This document shows, piece after piece, positions 30,262-38,564 of a DNA stretch of 64,000 bases. The notes under the pieces were generated by a model. The model was not told the origin of the DNA. It made no database searches and saw only the letters and a list, made by a program, of their open reading frames with translations. A program made the translations under genes and the position numbers. The first letter of the stretch is position 1; each line of letters begins with the position of its first letter. Origin of the DNA: Gordonia amicalis NBRC 100051 = JCM 11271. Lineage in GTDB: Bacteria > Actinomycetota > Actinomycetes > Mycobacteriales > Mycobacteriaceae. The DNA is taken from positions 62,001 through 126,000 of the forward strand of contig NZ_BANS01000013.1 in NCBI RefSeq assembly GCF_000332995.1, given 5' to 3'.

Positions 30262-30738
30262 TCAGGACGTCGTGATCAAGGGTTTCGCGCGTAGATCGAG
30301 CATCGGGTGTCGTGCGGCGATCTCCTCCCGCGAGGCGCGGTCCACATCGGTGCTCAGTGTGAGAATCCACGGCACGGACTCGGCGGCCCCGCTCGTCGAC
30401 GAACCGGCCGGCAACTCTGTCGCCCACGGGTCGAGCTCGAGATCGGCGAGGATGTCGCGCGACAGACTCTCGAGCTTCGACGCGGTGAGCCGACCCGAGG
30501 AGTCCGCGAACGCGAGACAGACGTCCTTGCCCACCGGTACCCCGAAGTCGTCGACGTCATTTTCCCGATGCCACTGCCGACGCAGGAGCAGTGAGTCGGA
30601 ATCTTCCACCACGAGTGAGCACTTCACAGGTTTCGGAAAAGCATTCAATGCGCGTGACGACGCCTGGTCGATGAATTCTCTGAGTCGCCCCGTCGATCCG
30701 CAGACTCGTATACGGCATTCCATGACAACCGCTTTCAC
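30262..30738 (-). CDS. Hypothetical protein
   Basis: 158 residues from GTG 30738, chosen because AAAGGAAG lies ten bases upstream; ATG 30723 five codons later is the alternative. Readable segments are MECRIRVCGSTGRLREFIDQ, KCSLVVEDSDSLLLRRQWHRENDVDDFG and LESLSRDILADLELDPWA. No known domain, signal peptide or membrane span. It is divergent from the cassette of small ORFs that starts at 30999, with ~260 unusually AT-rich bases between them. Confidence 0.6.
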   Translation of the reverse strand: MKAVVMECRIRVCGSTGRLREFIDQASSRALNAFPKPVKCSLVVEDSDSLLLRRQWHRENDVDDFGVPVGKDVCLAFADSSGRLTASKLESLSRDILADLELDPWATELPAGSSTSGAAESVPWILTLSTDVDRASREEIAARHPMLDLRAKPLITTS

Positions 30739-30763
30739 GGCCACTCTTCCTTTCGCTGAAAAC

Positions 30764-30782
30764 CGGCCTTCCGGGCCGGTCC
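30764..30782. other. GC-rich hairpin in the divergent region
   Basis: ACCGGCC-loop-GGCCGGT forms a 7-bp stem about 25 bases upstream of the hypothetical gene that starts at 30738. It lies in its 5' leader or marks the end of something transcribed towards it. The neighbouring bases (CGAAAAAAATACAAAAG) are much more AT-rich than the rest of the window. Confidence 0.4.
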
Positions 30783-30914
30783 CACGGACTCTAGCCGAAA
30801 AAAATACAAAAGCCAGCTCGCTCGGGTTCGTCGTCGGAGTGGTCACTGAAATCCGCTGTTCTGCAGTAGATTCAGCAAGCCGTCGACCGTGCGCCGGGGG
30901 GCGGTCGGCGGCGA

Positions 30915-30972
30915 CTGGACTTTTTTTCTTTGTGGGCTATGGTCACGGAGGTGAGTGGGTTCGAGACCCACT
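30915..30972 (+). promoter_or_regulatory. Putative promoter and 5'-leader hairpin of the small-ORF cassette
   Basis: CTGGAC (30915-30920) and TATGGT (30938-30943) are separated by 17 bases containing a run of seven T. Downstream, AGTGGGT-TCGAG-ACCCACT (30954-30972) is a 7-bp hairpin resembling a lone T-psi-C arm but without the rest of a tRNA. The first small ORF begins at 30999 after GGGGA. The boxes are matches by eye, not demonstrated. Confidence 0.35.
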
Positions 30973-30998
30973 TTCATCAATCATGTCAGCGGGGAATC

Positions 30999-31115
30999 AT
31001 GGCAGAGAAGAATTCAAGTTCGAAAAAACGTCGCCAAGAATTGAAGTTGCGGAGGGAGAAAAAGCGCGCAAATGAAGACAGCTCGATCATTCGGAAACGA
31101 AAGAATGTTGGATGA
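30999..31115 (+). CDS. Small, very basic 38-residue protein
   Basis: ATG 30999 follows GGGGA at seven bases. The 38 residues are almost half lysine or arginine (MAEKNSSSKKRRQELKLR, then REKKRANEDSS, ending IRKRKNVG), giving a strongly positive peptide with no hydrophobic core. It could bind nucleic acid or ribosomes, or be a short structural peptide. Codon usage is AT-richer than that of the neighbours. The next small ORF starts within its last codons (31105), suggesting an operon. Confidence 0.5.
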   Translation: MAEKNSSSKKRRQELKLRREKKRANEDSSIIRKRKNVG

Positions 31116-31233
31116 CGTGGCACAGAACACGCGCCTCGTAGAGGTTCTCACCTATCTCCACGACCGCTTCTCGGCCCTGGCGACGGTCGAGCAGCCGCAG
31201 TCCGAGCTCCTTCGGGGGTTCGGGCGGGCATGA
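31105..31233 (+). CDS. Small 42-residue hypothetical protein
   Basis: From ATG 31105: MLDDVAQNTRLVEVLTYL, then HDRFSALATVEQPQSELL, ending RGFGRA. It starts 11 bases before the end of the basic small ORF, and its stop overlaps the ATG of the following 110-residue gene (ATGA at 31230). Such overlaps favour a real translated chain. It could form one amphipathic helix. No family is recognised. Confidence 0.4.
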   Translation: MLDDVAQNTRLVEVLTYLHDRFSALATVEQPQSELLRGFGRA

Positions 31234-31562
31234 CGTTCGCCCGCATCTGCGTCCTCGACGAGATCACCACCGAGTCGCTCCGTCCCGATGCGTTCGTCGG
31301 CGCAGCTGTGTTCTCAGGGGGTCTGCGCCGGGACTTCGACGTCGTCCAGGGGCTGGTGGACCGGCTCGAGCGCGAGGGGCGGTGGGCTGCCGACGCCGAT
31401 GACAGTGAGTTCCGGGTCGGGTATTACGCCGCGCTCGGCATCGCCCGCGACCACCTGGATGTGGCTCGTCGAACGCTCGACATCGGGGAGGCGCCGGCCG
31501 GCGTGCACCGCCCGGTCCGTAGCCGGTCCCGGCGAGCCGCAGCCGTCGCCGCAGGTCGGTGA
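31230..31562 (+). CDS. Hypothetical 110-residue protein
   Basis: Starts with ATG 31230, overlapping the previous stop. The fold is probably helical: FDVVQGLVDRLEREGRW, SEFRVGYYAALGIARDHLDVARRTL, then a basic tail (VRSRSRRAAAVAAGR). I do not recognise it. It is the last gene of a three-ORF cassette and is followed five bases later by a strong hairpin. Confidence 0.5.
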   Translation: MTFARICVLDEITTESLRPDAFVGAAVFSGGLRRDFDVVQGLVDRLEREGRWAADADDSEFRVGYYAALGIARDHLDVARRTLDIGEAPAGVHRPVRSRSRRAAAVAAGR

Positions 31563-31566
31563 CCTA

Positions 31567-31601
31567 CGCGTGGGACGGGCGCGATGTGCCCGTCCCACGC
31601 G
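31567..31601. terminator. Bidirectional hairpin terminator
   Basis: A 14-bp perfect stem (CGCGTGGGACGGGC at 31567-31580 pairing with 31588-31601) with a seven-base loop sits between the end of the small-ORF cassette (31562) and the convergent esterase stop (31618). The position suggests it serves both directions. Confidence 0.75.
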
Positions 31602-31617
31602 CAGGGACGAGGCGGCG

Positions 31618-32616
31618 TCAGCGCCGGACGCCGAGTCCCTTGGCGATGGTCGGCCACGCACGATGGAGGTCCTGATTCCAGTAGCCCCACGAGTGCAGCC
31701 CGGACCTGAAATCGTAGGTGACCTGCACACCGGCCGCGTCGGCTCGGCGCTTGAAGCTCTGCGTGCACTGGAGAACGACGCCCTCGAGAACGCCGCCCAC
31801 CGGGGACGCAAGGCCTGCGATACCCAGCGACGGGTCGGGCAGTCCGTTGCCGACGGAGACATACATCGGCTTGCCGTCCAGTACCTCGATGTGTGCGGCC
31901 GGGTTGTGGTCATCCCAGCTCGAGTGGCCCAACGGACCCCACATGTTGTCGGGATTGCCACCGCGGGTGGACACCGACGCGGCCGTGGCCTGACGGTACT
32001 CGGGTGAACCCTGGTCGAGACATCCACTGAACGCCACGACGCCGCGGTAGAGGTCGGGGTGGCGAACCGCGATCGACATCGCGCCCAGCGCTCCCATCGA
32101 CAACCCGCCGATGACGTTGCGGCCGTTGCCATTGAAGCGTTTGTCGATCAGTGGGGGTAGTTCCTTCGTCAGGAATGTCTCCCACCTGTTCCGTCCCAGA
32201 ACAGGATCGGTCTTCTGCCAGTCCGTGTAGTACGCGGCCATGCCGCCGATGGGCATCACGACGTTGACCGGTTTGTCAGCCATGAACTTCACGATGTCGG
32301 TCTGGAATGTCCAGCCGCTCTGCGTGTAGTTGGTGTAGATGCCTCCGTCGATCCCGTCCAGGAGGTACAGGGTCGGGCGACGCTTCTCGCGATCCGAGGG
32401 TAGGAGGACGCTGACCCGGACGGGTCGCTGCATCGCGGGGGAGTAGACCGTCACCGTTGCCCGCGTCGGGGTTGTTGGCGAAATCGACAGGACGCGTGCG
32501 ACCTCACGAGCATTCGTATCGTGCGGCGCAGCCGCGACAGGCTCCGCGACGCCGAGGCTTCCGGTCATGGCGACGCCGGCGCACGCGAGCGCCACGGCTC
32601 TCGGCCATTTCGACAC
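31618..32616 (-). CDS. Secreted antigen-85-like esterase/mycolyltransferase family protein
   Basis: 332 residues from GTG 32616, with GGGGGAG upstream. A signal peptide covers ~1-35 (ALACAGVAMTGSLGVAEPVAAAP). The alpha/beta-hydrolase core has the nucleophile elbow IGGLSMGALGAMSI and the C-terminal GLHSWGYWNQDL histidine, as in the antigen 85/esterase-D group; LLDGIDGGIYTNYTQSGW is the typical early segment. Family members transfer mycolic acids to trehalose or arabinogalactan, which fits a mycolic organism, but plain esterase activity is possible. Confidence 0.88.
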   Translation of the reverse strand: MSKWPRAVALACAGVAMTGSLGVAEPVAAAPHDTNAREVARVLSISPTTPTRATVTVYSPAMQRPVRVSVLLPSDREKRRPTLYLLDGIDGGIYTNYTQSGWTFQTDIVKFMADKPVNVVMPIGGMAAYYTDWQKTDPVLGRNRWETFLTKELPPLIDKRFNGNGRNVIGGLSMGALGAMSIAVRHPDLYRGVVAFSGCLDQGSPEYRQATAASVSTRGGNPDNMWGPLGHSSWDDHNPAAHIEVLDGKPMYVSVGNGLPDPSLGIAGLASPVGGVLEGVVLQCTQSFKRRADAAGVQVTYDFRSGLHSWGYWNQDLHRAWPTIAKGLGVRR

Positions 32617-32914
32617 TGCTCCCCCTTTGGGATCTTCCGACGGGTGCCCCCGCTCCGCGTCGGCGATGACTCGCTTCATGATGGCGTAGTCGCGGCCGAA
32701 CCGCCGAGGTATCGGACCGGTCTCGGCGCGTCGCTGCAGGGTGGTTCGCAGAATTTCGACCGAACGGACGAGTTGGTCCGGCGGGAGTGGGCTCGTGGCT
32801 CGTGTTTGCGCGGAGGTCGCGCGGGTACCCGACCGAGAGGCTGGCCGTGCCCCCATCGAGTGGGTTCATCAACGCAGCCGATCAGAACCACCGACATTGG
32901 AAGGACGGTTCTCT
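32617..32914. other. Divergent intergenic region without a convincing gene
   Basis: 298 bases between the secreted esterase (minus) and the semialdehyde dehydrogenase (plus). Frames through it in both directions show no ribosome site and only low-complexity arginine-rich translations. It must contain both promoters, but I cannot assign boxes. GGAAGGACGG at ~32899-32908 is the ribosome site of the downstream dehydrogenase. Confidence 0.5.
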
Positions 32915-34291
32915 GTGAGCACCTATGTCACCGCGAATCCCACCACAGGAGTGACCGAGCAGGAGTTTCCCGGACTCGCCGACAACGAGATCGACGGGCT
33001 CGCGGCGCGGTCCCTCGAGGCGTTCGACAGCTGGCGGCGCACCGAGGTGGCGGAGCGTGCCGACATCCTGTCCCGGACTGCGGGCCTCTACGAGAAGCGT
33101 GCGGAGGAACTGGCTTCGGCGATCACGACCGAGATGGGCAAGCCGGCGAAGGAGGCGGCCGGCGAGGTCCAACTCGCCGCCGACATCTACCGGTGGTACG
33201 CCGAGCATGGTCCGGATCTGCTGGTCAGCGAGGAACTCGATCCACAGGGTGCGCAGTCCTCGATCGTGCAGACGGCGCCGATCGGACCGCTCCTCGGGGT
33301 CATGCCGTGGAACTACCCCTACTACCAGGTGGCACGGTTCGCGGCGCCCAATCTGCTGGCCGGTAACACGATCATCCTCAAGCACGCATCCATCTGCGCG
33401 GCATCATCGGCGCTGATGGCGGAGATCGTGCACGACGCGGGGGTGCCGCCGGATGTCTACGCGAATGTGTACGCCAGCAGCGATCAGGTCGCTGAGCTGC
33501 TGGCGAATCCGGCCATCCGCGGGGTGTCGTTGACCGGCAGTGAGGGCGCCGGCGCGGCGGTGGCCAAGGTCGCCGCCGAGAACCTCAAGAAGTCGGTCCT
33601 GGAGCTGGGCGGTTCGGACCCGTTCATCCTCCTCGACTCCGCAGACCTGGACCGCACCACCACGATCGCCGCTCGGGCGCGGCTGTCCAACGCCGGGCAG
33701 GCCTGCAACTCGCCCAAGCGCTTCATCGTCACCGACGAGCTCTACGACGATTTCGTGCGCGGGCTGGTCGAGAAGTTCGAGGCCACGGCGGTGGGGGATC
33801 CGGCTGATTCGTCGACCCGGATGGGACCGCTGTCGTCGATCTCCGCGCGAGACACCGTCGCCGAACAGGTCAAGACCGCTGTCGACCAGGGCGCAAGGCT
33901 GCGGACCGGGGGTTCTCCGATCGACCGCGACGGTGCCTTCTTCCAGCCGACCGTGCTGACCGACATCACCCCGGACATGGACGCCTACTCCGAGGAGATC
34001 TTCGGGCCGGTGGCCATGGTCTACAAGGTGTCCTCGGCGGATGAGGCCGTCGATCTCGCGAATGACGTGCAGTTCGGTCTCAGCGGTTCGGTGTGGAGCG
34101 ACGACATCTCGAAGGCCGAGCAGGTCGCCGACCGACTCGAGGTGGGGATGGCCTACGTCAACGAACACGGCACCACGCTGCCGGGTCTGCCGTTCGGCGG
34201 GGTCAAGCGCTCCGGTTACGGCCGTGAACTCGGACGTTGGGGTCTGGGCGAATTCGTCAACACCAAGCTGCGTCGGACGGCTGCCGAGTAA
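32915..34291 (+). CDS. NAD(P)-dependent succinate-semialdehyde dehydrogenase family protein
   Basis: 458 residues from GTG 32915. Aldehyde dehydrogenase landmarks: PLLGVMPWNYPYYQVARF, LTGSEGAGAAVAKVAAENL, the general base in VLELGGSDPFILL, the nucleophile in NAGQACNSPKRF, and EEIFGPVAMVYKV. The short length and NSPKR context match the GabD2/SSADH group that oxidises succinate semialdehyde or similar aldehydes to the acid. Its last 76 bases overlap the extension of the broken hxlR gene on the other strand. Confidence 0.92.
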   Translation: MSTYVTANPTTGVTEQEFPGLADNEIDGLAARSLEAFDSWRRTEVAERADILSRTAGLYEKRAEELASAITTEMGKPAKEAAGEVQLAADIYRWYAEHGPDLLVSEELDPQGAQSSIVQTAPIGPLLGVMPWNYPYYQVARFAAPNLLAGNTIILKHASICAASSALMAEIVHDAGVPPDVYANVYASSDQVAELLANPAIRGVSLTGSEGAGAAVAKVAAENLKKSVLELGGSDPFILLDSADLDRTTTIAARARLSNAGQACNSPKRFIVTDELYDDFVRGLVEKFEATAVGDPADSSTRMGPLSSISARDTVAEQVKTAVDQGARLRTGGSPIDRDGAFFQPTVLTDITPDMDAYSEEIFGPVAMVYKVSSADEAVDLANDVQFGLSGSVWSDDISKAEQVADRLEVGMAYVNEHGTTLPGLPFGGVKRSGYGRELGRWGLGEFVNTKLRRTAAE

Positions 34292-34677
34292 AACGGCGAC
34301 CGGGGGCCGGATTCAGCTAGACCGGCGGGGACCCTCACCTCGACATCGTCGGGGCCGAGGGTCTCCTGCTCGCCGGTCACCACCCCGACCCGGATCGGGT
34401 TCCGGGACGTGTCGGTGACGGTGAGCGGCGGGCCATCGGGCTGGAGATGCTCGTTGCCCCACTGCATCAGCGACATCACGACCGGGAACAGATCACGCCC
34501 CATGTCGGTGAGCAGGTATTCGTAACGGACCCGCTGGCCGGGCTCCTGATACGGGACCTTGGTGAAGATGCCGGCCTCGGTCAGTTCTTTCAGCCGGGCG
34601 GACGCGACCGCGTCGGTGATGCCCACGCGACGGGCGAACTGGTCGAACCGGGTCGCGCCGTAGAAGGCCTCGCGCAC
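34216..34677 (-). pseudogene. HxlR-family regulator lacking its 5' end
   Basis: The frame begins abruptly with REAFYGATRFDQFARRVGITDAV (in outline), which in HxlR regulators comes after a ~35-residue start (CxIARTLEVVGDRWTLLILREAF). That start is missing, and the sequence before REAF belongs to the divergent thiolase. Helix-turn-helix and wing are otherwise intact (SARLKELTEAGIFTKVPYQ, YEYLLTDMGRDLFPVV). The C-terminal ~40 residues run into the dehydrogenase gene and look unnatural. I read it as a regulator beheaded by a deletion near 34672. Confidence 0.75.
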
Positions 34678-35748
34678 AGCCTCCGGGCCATCGTCGACCG
34701 CACTGGGATCGATCCGGTCGAGATCGACGACGTGATCACCGGAGTCGTCAGCCAGGTCGGCGAGCAGAGCCTCAACCTCGCACGTCGTGCCCTGCTGGCT
34801 GCCGGCTACCCGGAGTCGGTGCCCGGCGTGTCGGTCGACTGTCAGTGTGGCAGCGGGCAGCAGGCGATCGCGTTCGCCGCCCAGGGCGTCATCGCGGGGA
34901 CCTATGACGCGGTCGTGGCCGCAGGAGTCGAATCGATGTCACGAGTACCCATGGGCTCGGCCGCGGTCGGCGCCTCGGACCTCAACGGCACCGCGTTCGA
35001 CACGCGTTATCCCGACGGGCTGGTCGGGCAGGGCATCTCCGCCGAACTCATCACCGCTCGATGGAACATCTCTCGTACCGAGATCGACGAATTCTCCCTG
35101 CGATCTCACGAATTGGCGGCACAGGCGACGAAGAACGGGTTGTTCGACAACGAACTCGCGCCGATCGCCGGTCTGACCGCTGACGAGGGGATCCGGCTGG
35201 GCAGCACCGTGGAGAGTCTGGCCGGTCTGCGGCCTGCCTACTACGACGAGGCGATCGCCCGACGATTCCCGGAGATCGACTGGCGGATCACCGCCGCCAG
35301 TGCGAGCCAGATCAGTGACGGTTCGGCGGCCGTTCTCGTCATGAGTGAGGAGAAGGCAGCCGAGCTCGGACTGCGCCCGCGCGCCCGAGTGCACACCATC
35401 GCGGTCGCCGGCGACGATCCGCTGTTGATGCTCGCCGCGATCATCCCGGCAACCCGAAAGGTGCTCGCGCGCAGCGGACTCGATCTCGACGACATCGACC
35501 TGTTCGAGGTCAACGAGGCCTTCGCTCCGGTCGTGCTGGCCTGGGCCCAGGAGCTCGGCGTCGACCTCGACAAGGTGAACGTCAACGGCGGCGCGATCGC
35601 GCTCGGTCACCCGCTGGGAGCCAGCGGTGCCCGGTTGGCGACCACCGGATTGAACGCGCTGGAACAGCGGGGTGGACGGTTCCTTCTCCAGACGATGTGT
35701 GAGGCAGGCGGTCTCGCCAACGCGACGATCTACGAACGCCTCGACTGA
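34672..35748 (+). pseudogene. Acetyl-CoA acetyltransferase (thiolase) lacking its 5' end
   Basis: From about 34672 the plus strand reads LAHSLRAIVDRTGIDPVEIDDVI and continues as a full thiolase to 35748. The catalytic Cys is in CQCGSGQQAIAF, with NEAFAPV, ALGHPLGASGAR and the second Cys in TMCEAGGLANATIYE. The first ~30 residues, including the initiator and the V-x-RTP motif, are gone, and the preceding bases are antisense hxlR. A Cys replaces the usual Arg at VDxQCGSG. The gene probably degraded or made acetoacetyl/3-ketoacyl-CoA before losing its promoter and start. Confidence 0.8.
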
Positions 35749-35770
35749 ATCGGGCGGGCGGCGGTCGGCG

Positions 35771-36517
35771 TCAGCTGTCGGTGTGGCGTGCGCGCTCCGC
35801 GGCCGCCGCCGCACCGTGGTGCCACGGGACGCCGTGCCCGGGAAGGACGGACTTCGCGCCGGTGGCGGCGATCGCGTCCAGCGAGGCCCGATTCCGTTCG
35901 AGGTCGGCGGTCGCCGACCCGGCGATCAGCCGGGGCCCGTGCGCCCCGGTGTAGGGGTCGAGCGTCACCAGTGCATCCCCGGAGATGACCGCGTCGCGGT
36001 CGGGTAAGTGGAGGGATGCATGGCCGAAAGTGTGTCCGGGGGTCGGGATCACCTCGGCCCCGCCCGGGAGTTCGGCGTCGTCGTCGAAGGTGGTCAACTG
36101 AGCGGCGTCGACTCCCCGGACCTTGAACGCTCCGGCAAAGGCCATGCTGCTCAATAGCTTCCAGGACGACGGGTTGCGCAGCGGGACGCCGAGACGGGTG
36201 GCGTTCTGATGCGCGTAACGGTAGGGGTGGGCGGCGAGCCACGCGTCGTCACGATGGATGTGTACTGGGATCCGCCAATGCTTGGCCAGGCGTCGCGCGG
36301 TGCCCACATGATCGAAGTGTCCGTGGGTGATGATCAATGCCGACACCACGTCGACGTCATGGCCCAAGTGGTGGATCGCCTCGACCAACGGCCCGTAGGA
36401 CCGGGGCAGTCCCGCGTCGACGATCACGAGTCGGTCGTCCACCTCGACCAGGTACTGGTTGGTGTACGCGTGCTCGAGTCGATGGATTCCGGGTGCGACG
36501 TCGCGTTGGAAGACCAT
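35771..36517 (-). CDS. MBL-fold metallo-hydrolase
   Basis: 248 residues from ATG 36517. The zinc motif THGHFDHVGTA is followed by IPTPGHTFGHASLHLPDRDAVISGDALV and a late LPGHGVPWHHG, all in the right order for a two-metal beta-lactamase-fold hydrolase of the glyoxalase II-like group. The substrate is unknown. It is convergent with the truncated thiolase (22 bases between) and preceded by a region holding an SDR fragment. Confidence 0.9.
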   Translation of the reverse strand: MVFQRDVAPGIHRLEHAYTNQYLVEVDDRLVIVDAGLPRSYGPLVEAIHHLGHDVDVVSALIITHGHFDHVGTARRLAKHWRIPVHIHRDDAWLAAHPYRYAHQNATRLGVPLRNPSSWKLLSSMAFAGAFKVRGVDAAQLTTFDDDAELPGGAEVIPTPGHTFGHASLHLPDRDAVISGDALVTLDPYTGAHGPRLIAGSATADLERNRASLDAIAATGAKSVLPGHGVPWHHGAAAAAERARHTDS

Positions 36518-36544
36518 GTCCCAGCGTAACCCCGCAGCGCAGTG

Positions 36545-36760
36545 CTCAAACCCTGGTTCACCAGGGGAGTAGCCCGTTCTCGTCCTGCAGCGTTTCCGGT
36601 CGGCCCGTCGGGTCCGATCGTCGCGAGTCGCACGACGGTTCGCGCACTTTCCTCGACGGGCCGGCCCGCCGGTCATCCCGGCCGACGCGGTCATGTCGGT
36701 CGCGGTGAAGCCGGGTTCGAGCGCATTGAACCTGATGCCCGGTTCGGACTTCGAATACGT
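36545..36760 (-). pseudogene. C-terminal fragment of a short-chain dehydrogenase
   Basis: On the minus strand, ~36742-36655 reads GIRFNALEPGFTATDMTASAG, the typical late segment of an SDR, then the frame changes near 36655 and continues as ESARTVVRLATIGPDGPTGN. Nothing of the Rossmann half or the catalytic Tyr-Lys is left upstream. The rest of 36518-36994 has no convincing gene, only the promoter region of the rhodanese at 36995. Confidence 0.6.
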
Positions 36761-36994
36761 CGACGGAGTACGCGGTCGGCGACTGCGCACGATGTCGAGT
36801 GTACGGACCGGTATGACGTGGATCACACAGTCCGTGTGTGCGCCGAGGCCGACTGCGGTGTCAAGTGTTAGGTCTCCGGTGATCGAAACGCCGAGATCCA
36901 GCGATCTGAATGCGGTGGAGTGCGTCTTTGCCGCATACGATCTGGGCTGCTCTGCAGTCGCAGGACAAGACAACTCAGAAGGATTGCCGAACCG

Positions 36995-37861
36995 ATGACG
37001 ACCCACCCTCTCCTCGTCGACGCCGCCTGGCTCACCGAGCACATCAACGATGAGAACGTGCGGGTTCTCGACGCGACGGCCGAGCGCGGACATCCCGATG
37101 GCTCCGGCCGTCCCGTGCCCTCTCTCGGCCCGGCGTTGTACGCGCGAGCGCATATCCCCGGTGCGTTGCACGCCGATCTGGATCGCGACCTCGCAGACCC
37201 GGATGCGGCGGTGCCGTTCATGGCCCTCGACAGCGAGACCTTCGCCGAACGCCTCGGCGCATTGGGCGTCGGCCCGGATTCCCACGTCGTGATCTATGAC
37301 CAGGGAGGCAACATCTGGTCGTCACGTCTCTGGTGGAATCTTCATCTCGAAGGGTTCGACAACGTCTCCATCCTCGACGGTGGGTTGCCCGCCTGGCAGC
37401 TCGCCGGGCAACCCACCCGGCCGGGGGTCGAGTCCTATCCCGTGGCCACTTTCACTGCGTCGCGACGACACGAGTTGTACGCCGACAAGGAGACAGTGCT
37501 CCGAGCCATCGACGACGAAGGCGTTCTCCTGGTCAATTCGCTCGATCCCGCGACCTTCCGCGGCGAGACCGACACCTACGGTCGGCCCGGGCGCATCCCC
37601 GGAAGTGTCAACCTGCCGTATCCCGATCTCATCGACGCGGCAGGACTGCTCCGCCCGCTCGACGAGGTGCGCGCCGACTACGAGAAGATCGGCGCACTGG
37701 ATTCCGGCAAGAAGGTCATCACCTACTGCGGCGGGGGCCTCGCCGCGAGTCTGCTCGCCTTCGAGCTGGCCATCCTGGGCCGCGACGACGTCGCGGTCTA
37801 CGACGCGTCGATGTACGAATGGGGTGCAGACGAGTCGTTGCCGCTCGAGTCGACTAGATAG
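36995..37861 (+). CDS. Two-domain rhodanese-type sulfurtransferase
   Basis: 288 residues. Two rhodanese domains: the first (~1-145) has Asp where the catalytic Cys would be (VVIYDQGGNIWSSRLWW) and is structural; the second carries the active Cys in ITYCGGGLAASLLAFEL. The segment RAHIPGALHADLDRDLAD is the family entry motif. It transfers sulfane sulfur from thiosulfate or 3-mercaptopyruvate to a thiol acceptor; which donor is not evident. Monocistronic, with an AAGGA 12 bases before the start. Confidence 0.92.
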   Translation: MTTHPLLVDAAWLTEHINDENVRVLDATAERGHPDGSGRPVPSLGPALYARAHIPGALHADLDRDLADPDAAVPFMALDSETFAERLGALGVGPDSHVVIYDQGGNIWSSRLWWNLHLEGFDNVSILDGGLPAWQLAGQPTRPGVESYPVATFTASRRHELYADKETVLRAIDDEGVLLVNSLDPATFRGETDTYGRPGRIPGSVNLPYPDLIDAAGLLRPLDEVRADYEKIGALDSGKKVITYCGGGLAASLLAFELAILGRDDVAVYDASMYEWGADESLPLESTR

Positions 37862-38072
37862 CCGGGAGTCTCCACGACCCGACGTCAGGTCGACGGCGCG
37901 CGAGTTGCCCTGGCGGAGAACGGAGGCGGGTTCTACGCCGATGAGGAAGCGGCGCGTGCCATCGCCATCCGGCGGAAGCCGACCTCGGCGCGGCCGCGAC
38001 GGACCGAACGACATCCCGAACAGTTGACCAATGGCCCTGTGGCCGGATGCTCCGCAGAGCGATCCTGTGAGA

Positions 38073-38564
38073 ATGCAGGACTACGAGGTACATGAGGAGT
38101 CCCGGATAGCCCAGGTGACAGCAGTCGTCAGGTCCACGCTCGCAGTCGAGGAGATCGGGCCGTGGCTGAAAAACAGTTACGGGGACATCGATCGCGTGCT
38201 GTCGGAACGTCAGGCAGGTCCCACGGGGCCGCCCTTCGCTCGCTATCGCATGCTCGGGGGTGGCCGATTCGAGATCGAGGCAGGGTTTCCCGCGACGTCG
38301 CCGATCGATCCGGTCGGCGACGTCGGGCCATCTGAGCTACCGGGCGGGCAGGTCGCCGTCACCGTCCATATCGGGCCCTACGACGCGATGGAGCCGGCGT
38401 ACAAGGCGCTCGAGACGTGGGTGAACGAACACGGCGGAAAGGTCGGCGATCCCTGGGAGGTCTACTTCAGCGATCCCTCCACCGATCCGGCGGGTTGGCG
38501 AACCGAGATCGTCCAGCCCTTTCGACCTGCCGAACCGGAGTTGCCGAGCGGCGACAGTCGCTGA
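38073..38564 (+). CDS. GyrI-like small-molecule-binding domain protein
   Basis: 163 residues from ATG 38073. It reads as a stand-alone AraC effector-binding/GyrI-like domain: YEVHEESRIAQVTAVVRST, AVEEIGPWLKNSYGDIDRVL, GGQVAVTVHIGPYDAMEPAYKAL and the closing WEVYFSDPSTDPAGWRTEIV. Such proteins bind hydrophobic ligands. Its 3' end overlaps the convergent CtaG-like gene by 98 bases. The 211 bases before it contain a short stretch coding VALAENGGGFYADEEAA that may be a gene relic. Confidence 0.85.
   Translation: MQDYEVHEESRIAQVTAVVRSTLAVEEIGPWLKNSYGDIDRVLSERQAGPTGPPFARYRMLGGGRFEIEAGFPATSPIDPVGDVGPSELPGGQVAVTVHIGPYDAMEPAYKALETWVNEHGGKVGDPWEVYFSDPSTDPAGWRTEIVQPFRPAEPELPSGDSR

Noticed and set aside
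30938..30985. Possible tRNA, because AGTGGGTTCGAGACCCACT resembles a T-psi-C arm
   Set aside because: No matching acceptor, D or anticodon stems lie upstream, position 60 is a purine, and no CCA-type 3' end follows. It is only a hairpin.
34447..34671. Long plus-strand frame that would extend the thiolase upstream
   Set aside because: These bases are antisense to the well-conserved HxlR helix-turn-helix; the translation has no thiolase features. The thiolase really lacks its start.
37868..37990. Gene end coding VALAENGGGFYADEEAA before the GyrI-like gene
   Set aside because: The stretch looks like real protein, but there is no start, no stop in a sensible place, and I could not name a family; left as a possible relic only.
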